Assembly (NCBI GenBank): GCA_003694775.1
Contig: RFJV01000611.1
Location: 1 to 12,313, forward strand
Origin: Chloroflexota bacterium
GTDB taxonomy: Bacteria; Chloroflexota; Anaerolineae; 4572-78; J111
Length of the DNA: 12,313 nt
Reading direction: 5' to 3'
Below are positions 5,139 to 12,313 of this stretch, one piece after another (positions within the stretch are counted from its first letter, which is position 1; every line of letters begins with the position of its first letter). The position numbers and the translations under genes are program-made. The notes beneath the pieces are model-generated. The model saw nothing but the letters and a program-made list of their open reading frames with translations, did not search any database and was not told where the DNA came from.

Positions 5139-6725
5139 ATGAAAACACAACGTCTGGTCAGTTTAATGCTTGTTTGTATATTGGTCCTGGTTGCCGCGTG
5201 CACCTCGACCCAACCGCCGGCGGCACCGGCCGAAAAGGCCGCCGAACCGGCCGCTCCGGCGGCTGAAGCTCAGCCAACATCTCCTCCGACGACCGCCCCC
5301 ACCGAAGCCCCCACCCCGACTGCCGAGAGCCAGCCTGTTCAGGCAGAAGAGGAACATCAACCGGTCACTCTGAAGGTTATGAACTGGTCGCAAGAACAGG
5401 CCGATTTTTATCAGGAAGTGGCGGCTGAATTCCAGAAAGAATACCCGTGGATTACCATTCAGTGGGAAACCATGGCCCAAAAGCAGTATAAAGAGGCTCT
5501 GCCGTTAATGTTTAAGAGTGAAGAATCCCCCGATATTTTTTTCTGGATAGGCCGCGACCGCACCCTGACGATGGCCGAACTGCTGGACCAGGGCTGGATA
5601 CGTCCCCTCACCCCCGACGGTACAGTCCCCAACGACTGGCTGGCTCGCTGGCCCGACAATCTGTTCCTGGAAGGTATCAACATACAGGATGGTCAGGTGT
5701 ACAGCTTCCCCTTCAACGATAACCTGATATGGGGGCCTGGCTATATGTACATTAACCGGGAAGTATTCCGCTCCGCCGGCCTGGACCCCGACAGCCCGCC
5801 CCAAACCTGGAAGGAACTGCTAGAAACCTGCCGGACCATCGTAGACAAAACCGAGGCCTACTGCCTGGCGGTTCCCCTGAAAGGAACAGACTTACAGCGC
5901 ACCTGGTATCCCATTGCCGGCTCCATTATGACCGACCAGTTCTTTGACTTCAAGAACGGCCGTTTTGCCATTGACGACCCCAAACTTCTGCAAGCCTTTG
6001 AGTTCATCAAAACGCTTTACGATGAAGAACTGGTTGTCCCAGGCGTCAACGACAAAACCTTTGCCCGCCAGTCTATGGCCAGCGGGCAGGCGGCCATTTA
6101 CTTTGGTGGGGCCTGGATGCCCGGTGTTTTCCGTAAGATGGGATTCGAGGACCTGGATTTGGGGGTTGCCCCACCTCCGTACCCGGATAACCAGCCGCGG
6201 GGTGCGCTGAAGCGGGGCAACACCGAAAACAAGTACTGGGTTAGCAGTCAAACCCAACATCCTGAGGAAGCCTGGCTGTTCATCGAATGGCTGACCCGTC
6301 CGGATGGCTTTTTTGCCCAGGAATACCTGAAGCGCGGTTTTGGCACGCTGGCTTTTGCCGATAATCAAAAATACATTCAGGACCCGGCAATGCTCAAGGT
6401 GGCCGAAATTGCCCCCCAACTGCGGGTGCTGTACCCGGAACCGGTGGTTGCCTGTCCCGATATCGCCAAATCTTCGGCCTATATCGAAGCAGAAAACTAT
6501 CACAAGAACTGGGAATGGGAGGCAATGGTTGAGGCTTTAACCACCGGTCAAGACTTTGCGCCGGTGGCCCAGGAAATTGCCGCCACCAAGAATAAAATTT
6601 TCCTGGAAACCATCGCCAAAGAACAGTCGGAGAATCTGCAGGTATCTATTTCTTGCTGGACCTATCCGGAATGGGAATACAATCAAGATTTCAACCCTGA
6701 AAACTACAGCCAGCACAAACCATAA
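5139..6725 (+). CDS. ABC transporter sugar-binding lipoprotein (solute-binding protein family 1)
   Basis: A 528-residue lipoprotein that should capture an oligosaccharide outside the membrane and hand it to the two permeases encoded next. ATG at 5139 is chosen because AGGAGG (5127-5132) lies 6 bases upstream and it opens directly into a signal peptide: MKTQR, a hydrophobic core, and the lipobox VAAC with Cys21. A Pro/Ala/Thr/Glu-rich flexible linker occupies about 22-75. The binding domain then follows: VTLKVMNWSQEQADFYQEVA at 76-95, WITIQWETM, and later the YFGGAWMPG and LAFADNQKYIQDPAM regions typical of CUT1 binding proteins. At 528 residues it is longer than MalE-type proteins, partly because of the linker and an extended C-terminus. 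The substrate cannot be read from sequence; the operon's GH2 enzyme and the nearby GH88 genes point to an oligosaccharide containing uronic acid. Confidence 0.92.
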   Translation: MKTQRLVSLMLVCILVLVAACTSTQPPAAPAEKAAEPAAPAAEAQPTSPPTTAPTEAPTPTAESQPVQAEEEHQPVTLKVMNWSQEQADFYQEVAAEFQKEYPWITIQWETMAQKQYKEALPLMFKSEESPDIFFWIGRDRTLTMAELLDQGWIRPLTPDGTVPNDWLARWPDNLFLEGINIQDGQVYSFPFNDNLIWGPGYMYINREVFRSAGLDPDSPPQTWKELLETCRTIVDKTEAYCLAVPLKGTDLQRTWYPIAGSIMTDQFFDFKNGRFAIDDPKLLQAFEFIKTLYDEELVVPGVNDKTFARQSMASGQAAIYFGGAWMPGVFRKMGFEDLDLGVAPPPYPDNQPRGALKRGNTENKYWVSSQTQHPEEAWLFIEWLTRPDGFFAQEYLKRGFGTLAFADNQKYIQDPAMLKVAEIAPQLRVLYPEPVVACPDIAKSSAYIEAENYHKNWEWEAMVEALTTGQDFAPVAQEIAATKNKIFLETIAKEQSENLQVSISCWTYPEWEYNQDFNPENYSQHKP

Positions 6726-6738
6726 TTTTCAACCTGTG

Positions 6739-6787
6739 TCGGTGCGGTGCACTTTATCTCTATTCCCCTCCCGGTGCGCCGCACCGA
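6739..6787 (+). promoter_or_regulatory. Intercistronic hairpin between binding-protein and permease genes
   Basis: TCGGTGCGGTGCA (6739-6751) pairs with TGCGCCGCACCGA (6775-6787): 13 pairs including one T-G wobble, around a 23-base loop. It begins 13 bases after the lipoprotein stop and ends 35 bases before the permease start. No T-run follows. Hairpins at this place in sugar ABC operons, as between malE and malF, keep the binding-protein message stable so that it is made in excess over the permeases. That role is inferred here. Confidence 0.65.
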
Positions 6788-6822
6788 TTGTCACTGCATC
6801 CTGATTGCATGAGGAAGGTCCG

Positions 6823-7773
6823 ATGACCCTACGTAAATCCCAAACAGGCCCTCAAATTTCGGGGCAAAAATCCAAAGGGGTTGACTTTATCTGGATTGTC
6901 ATTTTTCTGACCCCCTTTTTACTCTTTTATACCGCCTTCACCTTGTGGCCGCTGGCCTCTACCGTTTATTATTCGTTTTTTGAGTGGGATGGTATTAAGC
7001 CCCTGGAAAATTTTGTCGGCTGGCAGAACTACTGGTCCATTATTCAGGACCCTGTATTCTGGCTGGCCTTTCGGAACACCATTATCTTTGCCTTGGGCAA
7101 TACTATCATCAAACTGCCGCTGACCCTGCTGGTAGCCGTTATTCTGACCCGCCGCTGGCTGTGGCTAAAAACCTTTTTCCGAACCCTTTTCTTTTCGCCC
7201 ATCATCATTCCGGTGGCTATGGCCGGTCTGGTCTTTGTGCTCCTGCTCAATCCGGCCAACGGAGCTGTGAACAGTGCCCTGCTGGAGTGGGGGATAATAA
7301 GCCGGCCCATCGACTTTTTGGGACACCCCCGCCTGGCGATGGTCAGCCTGATTCTGGTTTCGGTCTGGCAGATTTTTGGCCAGTATATGGTGTACTGGAT
7401 GGCCGCCTTGCAGAACGTTCCGGAAGAGCTGTATGAAGCCGCAGAAATCGATGGAGCCAACGAATGGCAGAAGCTGATTTATATTACCCTGCCCATTATC
7501 CGTCCGGTAGCCATTATTATTCTGTTCCTGGCTTTTGTGAATGCCCTGCGAGTCTTTGGCCTGGTGGTCACTATGACCAGCGGTGGTCCCGGCCAGAGTA
7601 CGTACGTTGTCTCTTTCTTCATCTACAACCAGGCTTTTCAGGAATTCCCCTTCCGGTATGGATATGCTTCAGCCGCCGCAGTCTTCTTTGCCGTGGTTAT
7701 GCTGGCGGTAATCTCTATCCAGGGTTATATGGTTTCCCGTGCCCAGGAAGAACAAAAACTGTACGAAATGTAA
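6823..7773 (+). CDS. ABC sugar transporter permease, CUT1 family (MalF-like)
   Basis: A 316-residue inner-membrane protein forming half of the transport channel. ATG at 6823 is preferred to a TTG 18 bases upstream because GAGGAAGG (6811-6818) would overlap translation from the TTG. About six hydrophobic segments are visible: roughly 22-45, 79-108, 118-143, 171-195, 224-248 and 280-303. The cytoplasmic EAA loop, which docks to the ATPase, reads EAAEIDGANEWQKLIY then ITLPIIRP at about 205-227. The SFFEWDG and FVGWQNY segments after the first helix are typical of MalF/UgpA-type subunits. It is the second gene of the binding protein-permease-permease-GH2 operon. No ATPase is encoded here, so the transporter must use a shared one such as an MsmX/MsiK type. 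Substrate is unknown. Confidence 0.94.
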   Translation: MTLRKSQTGPQISGQKSKGVDFIWIVIFLTPFLLFYTAFTLWPLASTVYYSFFEWDGIKPLENFVGWQNYWSIIQDPVFWLAFRNTIIFALGNTIIKLPLTLLVAVILTRRWLWLKTFFRTLFFSPIIIPVAMAGLVFVLLLNPANGAVNSALLEWGIISRPIDFLGHPRLAMVSLILVSVWQIFGQYMVYWMAALQNVPEELYEAAEIDGANEWQKLIYITLPIIRPVAIIILFLAFVNALRVFGLVVTMTSGGPGQSTYVVSFFIYNQAFQEFPFRYGYASAAAVFFAVVMLAVISIQGYMVSRAQEEQKLYEM

Positions 7774-7849
7774 GACAGCAGGTTGGGGTGCTCTACCTTC
7801 AGCGCCTATGACCGTGAGAGTATTCATCCTTTTTTGACGAGGAACCGCT

Positions 7850-8692
7850 ATGTTGAACCACCGTCTAACCCGTTTGACCCGTTACAACCTTATCCTTGTG
7901 TTTCTACTGCTGGTAATAGGTTTGATTTGGATTTACCCGTTTTTATGGGTTGTGTTCGCCGCTTTTAAAGGTCAGCGCGAAATGTTTACCGCCGGCGCCC
8001 GGTTATGGCCGTACGAATGGGTCTTTGATAACTTCAGCCGGGCCTGGATAAAGGCAAACTTCCGCCAGTATTTTTTCAACACCGTTCTCTATTCCACTGC
8101 CGCCACGGTCATCGAGCTGATAAAAGCCTCAATGTGCGGGTATGTTCTGGCCCGCTACCGTTTTCCGGGACGGGATTTCCTTTACCGGCTCATTCTGGCT
8201 ACCCTTTTTGTGCCCATTGCCACCGTTATCATCCCCCAGTTTGTGCTCATCAAAGCCCTGGGCCTGCTGAATACCCGGCTGGGGGTTATTCTGGCCCTCT
8301 CCGGCGGCGCCGGGGCACTTTACGTTCTGCTCTTTACCGGCTTTTTTGCCTCCATTCCGGAAGATATTTTCGATTCGGCCAGAATCGACGGGGCCAACTT
8401 CTTCCAGACGTTCCGCCTGGTTCTTCCTCTGACCCGGCCGGTGATTGCCACTGTGATAATTTTCCAGTTTATGCACACCTGGAACGAATTCAACATTCCG
8501 CTCATCTTTACCTTCAGCAAACCGGAACTGCGCAACCTGGCGGTCGGTATGTATGCTTTTCAGGGAGAATATTCATTCGACTGGACAGGGTTTGCCGCCG
8601 GAACCGTCATCTCCGTTATTCCGGTTTTGCTGGTTTTCCTGGCCTTCCAAAACTACTTTGTCCGGGGTCTGTCCGGGGCCGTAAAAGGGTAA
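7850..8692 (+). CDS. ABC sugar transporter permease, CUT1 family (MalG-like)
   Basis: A 280-residue inner-membrane protein, the second half of the channel and partner of the upstream permease. Hydrophobic segments lie at about 13-38, 75-100, 110-133, 142-166, 197-212 and 246-270. The EAA loop reads DSARIDGANFFQTFRL followed by VLPLTRP at about 175-197, and NTVLYSTAATVIEL near 77-90 is the usual start of the transport domain in UgpE/MalG proteins. The ATG follows GAGGAA (7839-7844). The 76 bases before it hold no clear structure, so it is probably cotranscribed with the first permease. The stop is only 10 bases before the GH2 start. Length is normal for the family. Confidence 0.94.
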   Translation: MLNHRLTRLTRYNLILVFLLLVIGLIWIYPFLWVVFAAFKGQREMFTAGARLWPYEWVFDNFSRAWIKANFRQYFFNTVLYSTAATVIELIKASMCGYVLARYRFPGRDFLYRLILATLFVPIATVIIPQFVLIKALGLLNTRLGVILALSGGAGALYVLLFTGFFASIPEDIFDSARIDGANFFQTFRLVLPLTRPVIATVIIFQFMHTWNEFNIPLIFTFSKPELRNLAVGMYAFQGEYSFDWTGFAAGTVISVIPVLLVFLAFQNYFVRGLSGAVKG

Positions 8693-8702
8693 GGAGGGGA
8701 AT

Positions 8703-11090
8703 ATGCACCACATCCAGCGCACTTTACTGAACACGGACTGGTATTTTTGCCCCGACCATCCGCCCGACCAGGTCCCCACTGCCGACGACATCCATTCCTG
8801 GCCCGCCGTATCTCTACCCCATTCCTGGAACGCCCTCGATGTGATGGAGCCGGAAAACCGGCACGCCTGGTACCGCCGCGGCACAGCCTGGTATGTCCGG
8901 CCTGTTGCTGTACCCACCACTCCGCCCGGCAGTCGAAACTGGATAGAGATAGAAGCCGCGGCCATGAAAGCCCAGGTCTACTTCAATGGCCGGTTCATCG
9001 GCGACCATCTGGGCGGGTACACCGCTTTTACCCTGGAAATCCCCTCCCCGGCGGATTCCGGTTTGCTGGCAGTGCGCGTCGATAATACCCCCGACCCCAA
9101 CCTCATCCCCTCGGATATGTCCGATTTCTTTTTGTACGGCGGTTTGACCCGCAATGTATGGCTCTACCAAACCGGACCGGCACGCATAGACGCGCTTTTC
9201 CTTGATATTGATGTCTCCCCTCAACAGGCCCGGCTGTTTTTACGCGGCCGGCTGGATGGCCCACCGCCCCATCCCCTGACGCTGGCGCTGACCCTCACCG
9301 CCCCCGATAGCGCTGTCGTCTGGCAAACACGGGTCCAGGTGAACACAGCCCGGTTTGAAACTGCCCTGCCGCCGGTAGACCGGCCGCACCTCTGGTCCCC
9401 GCAGGACCCCGCCCTGTACCGGCTGGAGGCACGGTTACTGTTTCAGGATACCGTGTGCGACGAAGTACAGGAGAATTTGGGCTTTCGTTATTTCGACTTC
9501 CCTCCGGGCGGCCCGTTTTACCTGAACGGTCGCCGTCTGCTCCTGTTTGGCACGCACCGGCACGAAGACTGGGCCGGGTACGGGTCAGCCGTTCCGGAAC
9601 ACCTGACCCGGCAAGAACTGCACCGCATCCGGGAGGCCGGGTTCAACTTCATTCGTTTGGGACACTACCCCCAATCCCCGGCGGTTTTGGAGCTGTGCGA
9701 CACGCTGGGCTTGATTGTGTGGGAGGAGCTTCCCTGGTGCCGCGGTGGTGTTGGCGGGGAAATTTTCCGGCAAAATACCCGCCGGATGCTGGTCGAAATG
9801 ATTGAACAGCACTACAACCGCCCCTCGATTTTCTTCTGGGGGCTGGGCAACGAACTGGATTGGGAAAGCGAACATCCCGATTCCACCGATGAAAAGGTAC
9901 TGGACTTTCTGCAGGAACTGAACAGTCTGGCCCATCAGCTCGACCCGCGCCGCCTGACCGGTCTGCGCCGCTTTGAACCCGGCGCGTCCGTGGTGGATGT
10001 CTACTCCCCCTCCATCTGGTCCGGCTGGTACCGCGGCCAGTACCAGGATTATGAAGCAGTTCTCCAGCAAGCCCTGACCCGCTACCCGCGAGTCATCCAC
10101 CTGGAGTGGGGGGGAGACTCCCATCCCGGACGGCACGGTTTACCGCCCCATATTCCCCAACCGCCCCCCTCCGAGCTGGACCATGCCGAACTTCCCGGCC
10201 TGGCCACCGGTAAATCCGGGCCAACCCGCTACAGCCGCGACGGCGATTGGAGCGAAAGCTATATTCTGGATTTGATGGAATGGCACATCCAGGTCCAGCA
10301 AACACTGCCTAACCTGGCCGGTTCTGCCCAATGGGTGTTCAAGGATTTTGGCACCCCCTTGCGCCCGGAAAATCCTATCCCGTATGTCAACCAGAAAGGT
10401 CTGCTGGACCGGGCCGGACGGCCCAAAGATGCCTGGTACCTCTTCCGGGCCTACCGGGGGCATTCCCCGGTGGTCTATATCGAGTCGCCCACCTGGCCGG
10501 TCCGTACTGCTGACCCCGCCGTCCCCCAGCCGGTTAAAGTGTATTCCAACTGCCCAAACGTAGAACTCTTTCTGGATGGACGCTCCCTGGGCCAAAAACA
10601 GCGGGATACCGCAAAATTTCCCTGCGCCGGCCTGGTCTGGCAGGTGACCTTTACTCCCGGTGAACATACCCTCCGTGCCGTGGGATACAATCAGGACGGC
10701 TCCCAGACCGAACATACCATCAAACAGCGGGTCTACCCGAACCCGGCCGGCCCCACCGCCCGGCTGGTCGGGTGGACGGAACCTGCCCGCACGCCGGATG
10801 GTCGGCCGGCAGTGCGGATTGCCGTCCAGGCCGTCGACGCACAAGGGGTCCCGGTGGTGGCAGAAAGCCGGCGGGTTGTCTTTTCTGCCGTCGCCGGAAT
10901 CCGGCTGTGGGATAACCGCGGCACCCCGGATGGGTCTCGCCTGGTAGGACTGGCGAACGGCCGGGCAAACATCCTGACCTTTCCCACCGAAGCGTCACCG
11001 GCAGAGGTCCACGTTTTTCTGGAAGACGCGCCGGATATTGGCACACGTATTGTACTGCCTCCCCCCCTCACAGGTATATTTGGTTCGTAG
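8703..11090 (+). CDS. Glycoside hydrolase family 2 (beta-galactosidase/beta-glucuronidase-like), cytoplasmic
   Basis: A 795-residue GH2 enzyme without signal peptide, so it should act inside the cell on sugars brought in by the permeases before it. Domains in order: GH2 jelly roll (about 5-155, with AWYRRGTAWYVRPV and AQVYFNGRFIGDHLGGYTAF), an Ig-like domain (about 160-262), a TIM barrel (about 268-585), then a DUF4982-like domain (about 600-680, VKVYSNCPNVELFLDG) and a C-terminal Ig-like domain (about 685-785). FFWGLGNE gives acid/base Glu384; HLEWGG gives the probable nucleophile Glu468. NQKG at 563-566 matches the N-x-K motif that reads the glucuronate carboxylate in beta-glucuronidases. 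However, DUF4982-type GH2 enzymes acting on other sugars can also show NxKG, so specificity is open. GGAGGGG (8693-8699) lies 3 bases before the ATG. The TAG stop lies inside a hairpin. Confidence 0.9.
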   Translation: MHHIQRTLLNTDWYFCPDHPPDQVPTADDIHSWPAVSLPHSWNALDVMEPENRHAWYRRGTAWYVRPVAVPTTPPGSRNWIEIEAAAMKAQVYFNGRFIGDHLGGYTAFTLEIPSPADSGLLAVRVDNTPDPNLIPSDMSDFFLYGGLTRNVWLYQTGPARIDALFLDIDVSPQQARLFLRGRLDGPPPHPLTLALTLTAPDSAVVWQTRVQVNTARFETALPPVDRPHLWSPQDPALYRLEARLLFQDTVCDEVQENLGFRYFDFPPGGPFYLNGRRLLLFGTHRHEDWAGYGSAVPEHLTRQELHRIREAGFNFIRLGHYPQSPAVLELCDTLGLIVWEELPWCRGGVGGEIFRQNTRRMLVEMIEQHYNRPSIFFWGLGNELDWESEHPDSTDEKVLDFLQELNSLAHQLDPRRLTGLRRFEPGASVVDVYSPSIWSGWYRGQYQDYEAVLQQALTRYPRVIHLEWGGDSHPGRHGLPPHIPQPPPSELDHAELPGLATGKSGPTRYSRDGDWSESYILDLMEWHIQVQQTLPNLAGSAQWVFKDFGTPLRPENPIPYVNQKGLLDRAGRPKDAWYLFRAYRGHSPVVYIESPTWPVRTADPAVPQPVKVYSNCPNVELFLDGRSLGQKQRDTAKFPCAGLVWQVTFTPGEHTLRAVGYNQDGSQTEHTIKQRVYPNPAGPTARLVGWTEPARTPDGRPAVRIAVQAVDAQGVPVVAESRRVVFSAVAGIRLWDNRGTPDGSRLVGLANGRANILTFPTEASPAEVHVFLEDAPDIGTRIVLPPPLTGIFGS

Positions 11091-11116
11091 CCCCGGCATC
11101 CCCCTGCCGGGGCTAC
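11087..11116. repeat. GTAG/CTAC hairpin over the GH2 stop codon
   Basis: GTAGCCCCGGCA (11087-11098) pairs perfectly over 12 bp with TGCCGGGGCTAC (11105-11116) around a 6-base loop. The TAG stop (11088-11090) lies in the first arm. No T-run follows, so termination would be inefficient or factor-aided; the fold may instead protect the 3' end of the operon message. It is of the same type as the element at 4916-4978. Confidence 0.65.
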
Positions 11117-11152
11117 CAGAAAGCAGAAATACGCCTCCCCCTGGGCCTCCAT

Positions 11153-11181
11153 TTGACATCCCCCCACCCTGCCTTTATCAT
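11153..11181 (+). promoter_or_regulatory. Sigma-70 promoter of gatC-gatA
   Basis: Consensus TTGACA (11153-11158) and TATCAT (11176-11181) are separated by 17 bases, placing the start point near 11188 and a leader of about 28 bases. This also shows that the reading frame open upstream of GTG 11216 is not coding. Confidence 0.85.
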
Positions 11182-11215
11182 GGCAAGGTCATCTGCTCAT
11201 CTACGGAGGTTCCCT

Positions 11216-11515
11216 GTGGCAAAACTCAGCCGGCAAGAAGTGGAATACATTGCCGAACTGGCAAAGCTCACCCTGTCTGACGAGGAGAAACAGCAGTTCC
11301 GGGAACAGCTTTCTGCCATTCTGGAATACGCGGCCATCCTTCAGCAGGTCGATACCACCGGCATCCCCCCGACCGCCAGCGCCATCCCGCTGAAAAATGT
11401 GATGCGCCCGGACGAAGCGGGTCTATCCCTCTCTAATGAAGAGGCCCTCTTCAACGCCCCCGATGCCCAGGATGGCTGCTTCCGGGTCAAGGCCGTGCTG
11501 GACGATACCCCTTGA
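11216..11515 (+). CDS. gatC: Aspartyl/glutamyl-tRNA(Asn/Gln) amidotransferase subunit C
   Basis: A 99-residue subunit of the GatCAB complex, which converts Glu-tRNA(Gln) and Asp-tRNA(Asn) to the amide forms in bacteria lacking the direct synthetases. GatC wraps around GatA and GatB and stabilises them. The N-terminal pattern AKLSRQEVEYIAELAKLTLSDEE and the following helix, then a TASAIPLKNVMRPDEA segment, are typical of the family, as is the length. The GTG start is chosen because GGAGG (11205-11209) lies 6 bases upstream, homology starts there, and the promoter at 11153-11181 excludes earlier starts. gatA follows after 113 bases filled with tandem repeats. The gene is unrelated to the uronate genes and marks the start of a housekeeping unit. 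Confidence 0.95.
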   Translation: MAKLSRQEVEYIAELAKLTLSDEEKQQFREQLSAILEYAAILQQVDTTGIPPTASAIPLKNVMRPDEAGLSLSNEEALFNAPDAQDGCFRVKAVLDDTP

Positions 11516-11562
11516 TTAGGGATTGGAGATTAGAGATTGGAGATTGGGGATTGGGGATTCCC
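11514..11562 (+). repeat. Heptanucleotide tandem repeat (GATTGGR-like), seven units
   Basis: Seven consecutive 7-base units occur: GATTAGG, GATTGGA, GATTAGA, GATTGGA, GATTGGG, GATTGGG and GATTCCC. The first unit overlaps the last two bases of the gatC stop codon. Units differ mostly by G/A changes, so this is an old or slowly eroding array. No coding role is visible. Confidence 0.9.
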
Positions 11563-11580
11563 CTTACTCCCTACACTACG

Positions 11581-11615
11581 TTGCTACCTTGCTACCTTGC
11601 TACCTTGCTACCTTG
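11581..11615 (+). repeat. Octanucleotide tandem repeat TTGCTACC, four units plus TTG
   Basis: Four perfect head-to-tail copies of TTGCTACC (11581-11612) are followed by a partial TTG (11613-11615). The array ends one base before the gatA ribosome site AAAGGAG (11616-11622). Perfect identity suggests recent expansion. It is the second repeat array in the same 113-base spacer. Confidence 0.92.
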
Positions 11616-11628
11616 AAAGGAGTCAACC

Positions 11629-12313
11629 GTGGAACTCTACACCCTGACCATCCACGAGGCCCAAAAACAGCTTCGCTCCGGCGCGCTGACATCGGTTGAA
11701 CTGACGGAAAGCCTGCTGGAGCGAATTGAACGGGTAGAACCCAAAGTAGGCGCCTACATCAGCGTGCAGGCCGACCTGGCCCTGCAGATGGCCCGTTTTG
11801 CCGACGAGCGCCGGGCCACCGGAGAAGACACGCCCCTGCTGGGTATCCCCCTGGCGGTGAAAGATTCCATCATCACCCAGGGCGTGCCCACCACCGCCGG
11901 CTCAAAAATCCTGGACGGCTTCATCCCCCCTTACGACGCCACCGCGGTCGATGCTCTGCGCCGCGCCGGCGCGGTCATCCTGGGCAAAACCAACACCGAC
12001 GAATTCACAATGGGGTCCTCTACCGAGTACTCCGCCTTCCATCCTACTGCCAACCCCTGGGACCTGCGCCGGGTTCCCGGCGGAAGCAGTGGGGGCAGTG
12101 CCGCGGCTGTGGCCGCAGGGGAGGCGCTGGCCGCGCTGGGCACAGACACCGGCGGCAGTATTCGCCAGCCGGCGGCCTTCTGCGGCGTAGTAGGTCTGAA
12201 GCCCACCTACGGGCGGGTCAGCCGGTACGGTCTGATTGCCCACGGCTCATCCCTGGACCAGATTGGCCCCCTGACCCGCGATGTCACCGATGCGGCTATC
12301 CTGCTGACCGCCA
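11629..12313 (+). CDS. gatA: Aspartyl/glutamyl-tRNA(Asn/Gln) amidotransferase subunit A (3' end outside window)
   Basis: The first 228 residues of the amidase subunit, which frees ammonia from glutamine to amidate misacylated tRNA; the frame is open to the right edge. The amidase-signature triad is visible: Lys78 in GIPLAVKDS, Ser153 in [12 protein letters not shown] and the nucleophile Ser177 in [12 protein letters not shown], each one position before the residues reported for S. aureus GatA (79, 154, 178). Other hallmarks are [13 protein letters not shown] and [14 protein letters not shown]. The GTG start follows AAAGGAG (11616-11622) by 6 bases and opens directly into the conserved N-terminus. 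Together with gatC it forms a gatCA unit; gatB is not seen in the window. The spacer to gatC holds two tandem-repeat arrays, so spacing to gatC may vary between strains. Confidence 0.97.
   Translation, partial: MELYTLTIHEAQKQLRSGALTSVELTESLLERIERVEPKVGAYISVQADLALQMARFADERRATGEDTPLLGIPLAVKDSIITQGVPTTAGSKILDGFIPPYDATAVDALRRAGAVILGKTNTDEFTMGSSTEYSAFHPTANPWDLRRVPGGSSGGSAAAVAAGEALAALGTDTGGSIRQPAAFCGVVGLKPTYGRVSRYGLIAHGSSLDQIGPLTRDVTDAAILLTA

Noticed and set aside
7598..7605. A third GTACGTAC, inside the first permease gene
   Set aside because: It falls on codons for the conserved Ser-Thr-Tyr-Val of the transport domain, lacks the flanking arm symmetry seen at the two promoters, and is not near a promoter. 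Most likely a chance match.
11153..11215. TTG start and 21-residue extension for gatC
   Set aside because: The TTG is part of the -35 hexamer of the gatC promoter; GTG at 11216 has the ribosome site and matches the family N-terminus.
11514..11615. CRISPR array
   Set aside because: Units of 7 and 8 bases are directly adjacent without spacers, so these are simple tandem repeats.
1..12313. tRNA, rRNA, transposase, phage or defence genes
   Set aside because: I looked for cloverleaf-like segments, inverted terminal repeats and transposase or nuclease motifs and saw none that hold up. The genes explain nearly all of the window.

Overview
The window looks like chromosomal DNA of a Chloroflexota bacterium, probably Anaerolineae-like, with fairly high GC. 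This rests on the style of the Flp-type pilin, the FxLYD-type lipid or surface protein tail, the Pro/Ala/Thr-rich lipoprotein linker, GTG starts, and GTAG...CTAC-bordered intergenic hairpins. It is an inference; no rRNA or other phylogenetic marker is present apart from gatC and a partial gatA.

Layout. Bases 1-395 hold the 3' end of an FxLYD-domain protein gene (+) and a 48-residue Flp/Fap pilin gene (-), which converge on one bidirectional terminator. Bases 396-696 are a regulatory region that ends in a near-consensus promoter with a GTACGTAC-centred operator. Bases 697-3606 are a three-gene operon: a GH88 unsaturated glucuronyl hydrolase, an IolB/KduI-family isomerase and KduD. A GntR-HTH/LacI-sensor repressor of AraR architecture (3598-4770, -) converges on kduD with a 9-bp overlap, and its own promoter carries a 30-bp version of the same operator. 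After an intergenic region with two hairpins comes a second + operon (5139-11090): a sugar-binding lipoprotein, two CUT1-type permeases and a cytoplasmic GH2 glycosidase, with no ATPase gene. The last part is housekeeping: gatC with its own promoter, two adjacent tandem-repeat tracts, and the first 228 codons of gatA.

Working model. The lipoprotein and permeases import uronic-acid-containing, probably unsaturated, oligosaccharides made outside the cell by a polysaccharide lyase that is not in this window. The GH2 enzyme and the GH88 hydrolase, neither with a signal peptide, cleave them in the cytoplasm. GH88 releases the 4,5-unsaturated uronate, which rearranges to 4-deoxy-5-keto-hexuronate. 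The isomerase and KduD convert that to 2-keto-3-deoxy-gluconate, which enters central metabolism through kinase and aldolase genes elsewhere. The AraR-like repressor is predicted to bind both GTACGTAC operators, one just downstream of the -10 of the GH88 operon and one on its own -10/start region, so the uronate operon and the repressor respond together to a sugar ligand.

The most unusual points are the isomerase, which has IolB-type rather than KduI-type metal-site spacing although it sits between GH88 and kduD; the AraR-type operator in a uronate context; a second, unrelated perfect interrupted palindrome upstream of the GH88 promoter; and a set of intergenic hairpins and microsatellites.
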